A DNA stretch of 7,414 nt, taken from NCBI GenBank assembly GCA_003154025.1, contig PMCE01000085.1, positions 18,096-25,509 of the forward strand. The letters run 5' to 3'. Below the pieces are notes generated by a model, which was not told the DNA's origin, did no database searches, and saw only the letters and a program-made list of their open reading frames with translations. Of the stretch, positions 5,753 to 7,414 are shown piece by piece (positions within the stretch are counted from its first letter, which is position 1; each line of letters starts with the position of its first letter). Made by a program: the position numbers and the translations under genes. The DNA comes from Syntrophaceae bacterium. GTDB lineage: Bacteria; Desulfobacterota; SM23-61.

Positions 5753-6081
5753 CCTCGCCCTCTTATGTCCTCTGCCTTTCTCCGCCCGTTCTGATTGCCT
5801 CAGGATTCAGAAATCGTCAGGTTCGATGAAAATGCTTGTTTGTCGGCCGGCGATGGGCCTTAAGGTATTTAATATAGCAGTTCGGGTGGCCAAAAGTGAA
5901 TCCTAAAAGTTTCCGGGGGAACCACCACCTATTTTGGCTGCACGCATCGGCCCGACTCTCGGCTCCTGGCACCAGGGCTGACTCGGTCAGCTTATTCCCC
6001 GGACCCAACACGACCTTTACTTTTGGAGCCGCACCGGCTAGGCTGTTTGAAAGAAAGCGAATCTGAAAGGAGGAGGTCGCC
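5753..6081. other. Divergent intergenic region between pagL-like and flavoprotein genes
   Basis: These 329 bp should hold promoters for both divergent genes. An A/T-rich patch TAAGGTATTTAATATAG (5861-5877) is the best candidate for a -10 region on either strand, but no well-spaced -35 box is visible. The right half is filled by the nested palindrome at 5887-6031. The flavoprotein ribosome site AGGAGG is at 6071-6076. No open frame here has credible coding signals. Confidence 0.5.
5887..6031. other. Nested palindromic element (structured RNA leader or miniature/decayed transposon)
   Basis: Two long-range pairings are nested. CCAAAAGT (5890-5897) pairs with ACTTTTGG (6019-6026). TCCGGGGGAA (5912-5921) pairs with TTCCCCGGA (5995-6003) with one bulged G. 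Inside lie three consecutive hairpins: CCGA-ctc-TCGG (5952-5962), CCTG-gcac-CAGG (5966-5976, stem edges approximate) and GCTGAC-tcg-GTCAGC (5977-5991). It ends about 40 bp before the flavoprotein ribosome site. As an RNA it would be a closed multi-branch fold. As DNA the ends look like terminal inverted repeats of about 30 bp, with internal AAAAGT repeats. It matches no riboswitch class I could recall. Seeing the pairings is certain; either interpretation is inference. Confidence 0.5.
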
Positions 6082-6657
6082 ATGAAAGTCGTAGCCGTCA
6101 ACGCCAGTCCCCGGAAGGAGGGGAATACGTTTATCCTGCTGAATGCGGTGCTGGACGAACTGAAAAAGGAAGGGATCGAGACGGAGATTCACTCTCTTTC
6201 CGCCAGGCCGATCCAGGGGTGCATCGCCTGCTACCAGTGTTTCCAAAAGAAGAACCGGCGTTGCGCCGTGGACAAGGACGCGCTGAACGATTTCATCGGG
6301 TTGATGGAAAAGGCGGAGGGGATTCTTCTCGGGTCTCCGACCTATTTTGCGGATGTGACCTCCGGGATGCGGGCCCTCATCGAACGGGCCGGGCTCGTCG
6401 CGCGGGCCAACGATTACATGTACAAACGCAAAGTGGGTGCCGGGGTCGTGGCCGTCCGGCGGGCCGGCGCCATTCCCGCCTTCAGCGCGCTGAACCTGTT
6501 TTTCCATTACAACCAGATGGTCATGCCGGGTTCGAGCTACTGGAATATCGCCATCGGGCGGGAAATCGGCGAGGTGAAGCAGGATGCCGAGGGAATCCAG
6601 ACCATGAAGACCCTGGGCCAGAACATGGCCTGGCTTATGAAAAAGCTGTACGCCTGA
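6082..6657 (+). CDS. Iron-sulfur flavoprotein (Isf-like), NADPH-dependent FMN reductase family
   Basis: A 191-residue flavodoxin-fold protein, cytoplasmic, expected to bind FMN and shuttle electrons. The FMN phosphate loop is NASPRKEGNT (7-16). The second flavin-binding segment is GSPTYFADVTSGMRALIERAG (84-104). Between them is a compact cysteine cluster, GCIACYQCF then C61: Cys47, Cys50, Cys53 and Cys61, spacing CX2CX2CX7C. This is the motif that holds a 4Fe-4S cluster in archaeal and anaerobe Isf proteins, which take electrons from ferredoxin and can reduce O2 or peroxide. The ATG is preceded by a strong AGGAGG (6071-6076, 5-base spacer). It is the only plus-strand gene, divergent from pagL and convergent with livF. 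It could be a plain NAD(P)H-quinone/FMN reductase if the cluster is not assembled. Confidence 0.87.
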   Translation: MKVVAVNASPRKEGNTFILLNAVLDELKKEGIETEIHSLSARPIQGCIACYQCFQKKNRRCAVDKDALNDFIGLMEKAEGILLGSPTYFADVTSGMRALIERAGLVARANDYMYKRKVGAGVVAVRRAGAIPAFSALNLFFHYNQMVMPGSSYWNIAIGREIGEVKQDAEGIQTMKTLGQNMAWLMKKLYA

Positions 6658-6670
6658 ATAGAATGGACGA

Positions 6671-6771
6671 GAGTTGAGAGTTGTGAGGTGAGAGTTGTAA
6701 GGAGGGAAGAGTGAGGGGTGTGGAGTAACGGCTTTAACAACTTCCAACTCCCAACTCTCAACTCCCAACTC
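6671..6771. repeat. Heptamer repeats in inverted arms forming a long hairpin
   Basis: The left arm (6671-6726) is a run of degenerate heptamers: GAGTTGA, GAGTTGT, GAGGTGA, GAGTTGT and four decayed units. The right arm (about 6745-6771) is the complementary type: CCAACTC, CCAACTC, TCAACTC, CCAACTC. GAGTTGAGAGTTG (6671-6683) pairs perfectly over 13 bp with CAACTCTCAACTC (6752-6764). The array sits between convergent genes, 13 bp after the flavoprotein stop, and its last copy overlaps the livF stop codon (6770-6772). It may act as a two-way transcription end. Confidence 0.75.
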
Positions 6772-7414
6772 ACAGCCCCATGTAGGCCTTGCGGACCTTG
6801 TCGTTCGATTTGAGTTCCTGGGAGGTTCCTTCGATGACGATGGAGCCGGTCTCCAGCACATAGCCCCGGTTGGCCAGCCGAAGGGCCATCTGGGCGTTCT
6901 GCTCGATTAGCAGGATGGTCACCCCGTCCCGATTGATGGTTCGGATGATTTTCCCCACCTCCTGGACCATAATCGGGGCCAGCCCCAGGGAGGGTTCGTC
7001 GAGCATGAGGAGCTGGGGAGAAGCCATCAGTCCCCTCCCCATGGCCAGCATCTGCTGTTCTCCCCCGCTGAAGGTGCTGGCGAGTTGAAGTTTCCGTTCT
7101 TTCAGAATGGGAAAGTAGCCGAAGATACGATCCATCCGCTGTTGGATGGCCTGGCGGTCGTTGGTCAGGTAAGCACCCAGGCGCAGATTTTCCAGCACGT
7201 CCAGGTCGGGGAAAAGACGCCTGCCCTCCATGACCTGGGTGATGCCCTTGCGGATAACCCGATGGGGGGGGAGACGATCGATCCTCTCCCCCTCAAAGAC
7301 GATGGACCCGGAGGTCGCGCGCAAGAGGCCGGAGATGCACTTCAGGGTGGTGGATTTCCCCGCCCCGTTCGCTCCGAGAAGGGTTACGACCTCTCCCCGG
7401 TTGATCGTCAGGCT
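6770..7414 (-). CDS. livF: Branched-chain amino acid ABC transporter ATP-binding protein LivF (5' end missing)
   Basis: The visible 214 residues begin inside the protein at SLTINRGEVVTLLGANGAGK and reach the stop at 6770-6772. About 20 N-terminal residues lie beyond the right edge, since LivF is usually about 235 residues. Within the visible part: Walker A GANGAGKST (14-22), Q-loop Gln60 in GITQVMEGRRLFPDL, ABC signature FSGGEQQ (115-121), Walker B LLMLDEPSLGLAP (135-147), and LLIEQN (168-173). Gln in place of the switch His is typical of LivF and separates it from LivG. GRRLFP after the Q-loop also supports LivF. It powers uptake of leucine-type amino acids, or related substrates such as amides or urea, with LivG, LivH/M and a binding protein. 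livF is usually the last gene of its operon, consistent with the repeat hairpin immediately downstream. Confidence 0.9.
   Translation of the reverse strand, partial: SLTINRGEVVTLLGANGAGKSTTLKCISGLLRATSGSIVFEGERIDRLPPHRVIRKGITQVMEGRRLFPDLDVLENLRLGAYLTNDRQAIQQRMDRIFGYFPILKERKLQLASTFSGGEQQMLAMGRGLMASPQLLMLDEPSLGLAPIMVQEVGKIIRTINRDGVTILLIEQNAQMALRLANRGYVLETGSIVIEGTSQELKSNDKVRKAYMGL

Noticed and set aside
5843..5900. Possible fluoride riboswitch, because of GGCGATGGG
   Set aside because: The rest of the conserved core (the CTGATG arm and pseudoknot partners) is absent, and neither flanking gene is a fluoride exporter.
5887..6031. Cobalamin or cyclic-di-GMP riboswitch on either strand
   Set aside because: I looked for the cobalamin box and the GEMM core motifs on both strands and did not find them.
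5992..6861. A 289-codon minus-strand frame across the flavoprotein gene and the heptamer repeat
   Set aside because: It is antisense to a clear flavoprotein, reads through the repeat hairpin and into livF in the wrong frame, and shows no domain.

Overview
The window looks like chromosome of a Gram-negative, probably anaerobic bacterium. It encodes a PagL-type lipid A deacylase, two lipoproteins (one with a peptidoglycan-binding OmpA domain), an AsmA-like fragment and a flavoprotein with an iron-sulfur cysteine motif. Gene content and the style of the intergenic repeats suggest a Desulfobacterota (former Deltaproteobacteria) relative. That placement is inference; no rRNA or other phylogenetic marker is present.

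Layout, left to right. All genes are on the minus strand except the flavoprotein. (1) 1-130: the start of an AsmA-like membrane protein that runs off the left edge. (2) 295-1764: a complete, single-domain GH13 alpha-amylase-family enzyme with all catalytic residues and no signal peptide. (3) 1863-3293: a two-gene lipoprotein operon, DUF4398 then DUF4398-coiled coil-OmpA, probably an envelope-to-peptidoglycan tether. (4) 3294-3723: about 430 bp with no convincing gene. (5) 3724-4839: an AI-2E/PerM-family permease. (6) 4949-5752: a PagL-like acyloxyacyl hydrolase. (7) 5753-6081: a divergent intergenic region with an unusual nested palindrome. (8) 6082-6657: an Isf-type iron-sulfur flavoprotein on the plus strand. 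(9) 6770-7414: the C-terminal 214 residues of LivF, the ATPase of a branched-chain amino acid ABC transporter, running off the right edge and convergent with the flavoprotein gene.

The amylase, lipoproteins, permease and PagL do not form an obvious pathway. The common theme of the middle section is the cell envelope. No defence system, CRISPR array, RNA gene or intact insertion sequence was seen. The least explained parts are between genes: two arrays of 7-bp repeats sharing a CAAYTCN consensus (257-284, and 6671-6771 where they fold into a long hairpin touching the livF stop codon), a pair of related short sequences flanking the lipoprotein operon, and the nested palindrome at 5887-6031, which could be a structured RNA leader or a decayed or miniature transposable element.
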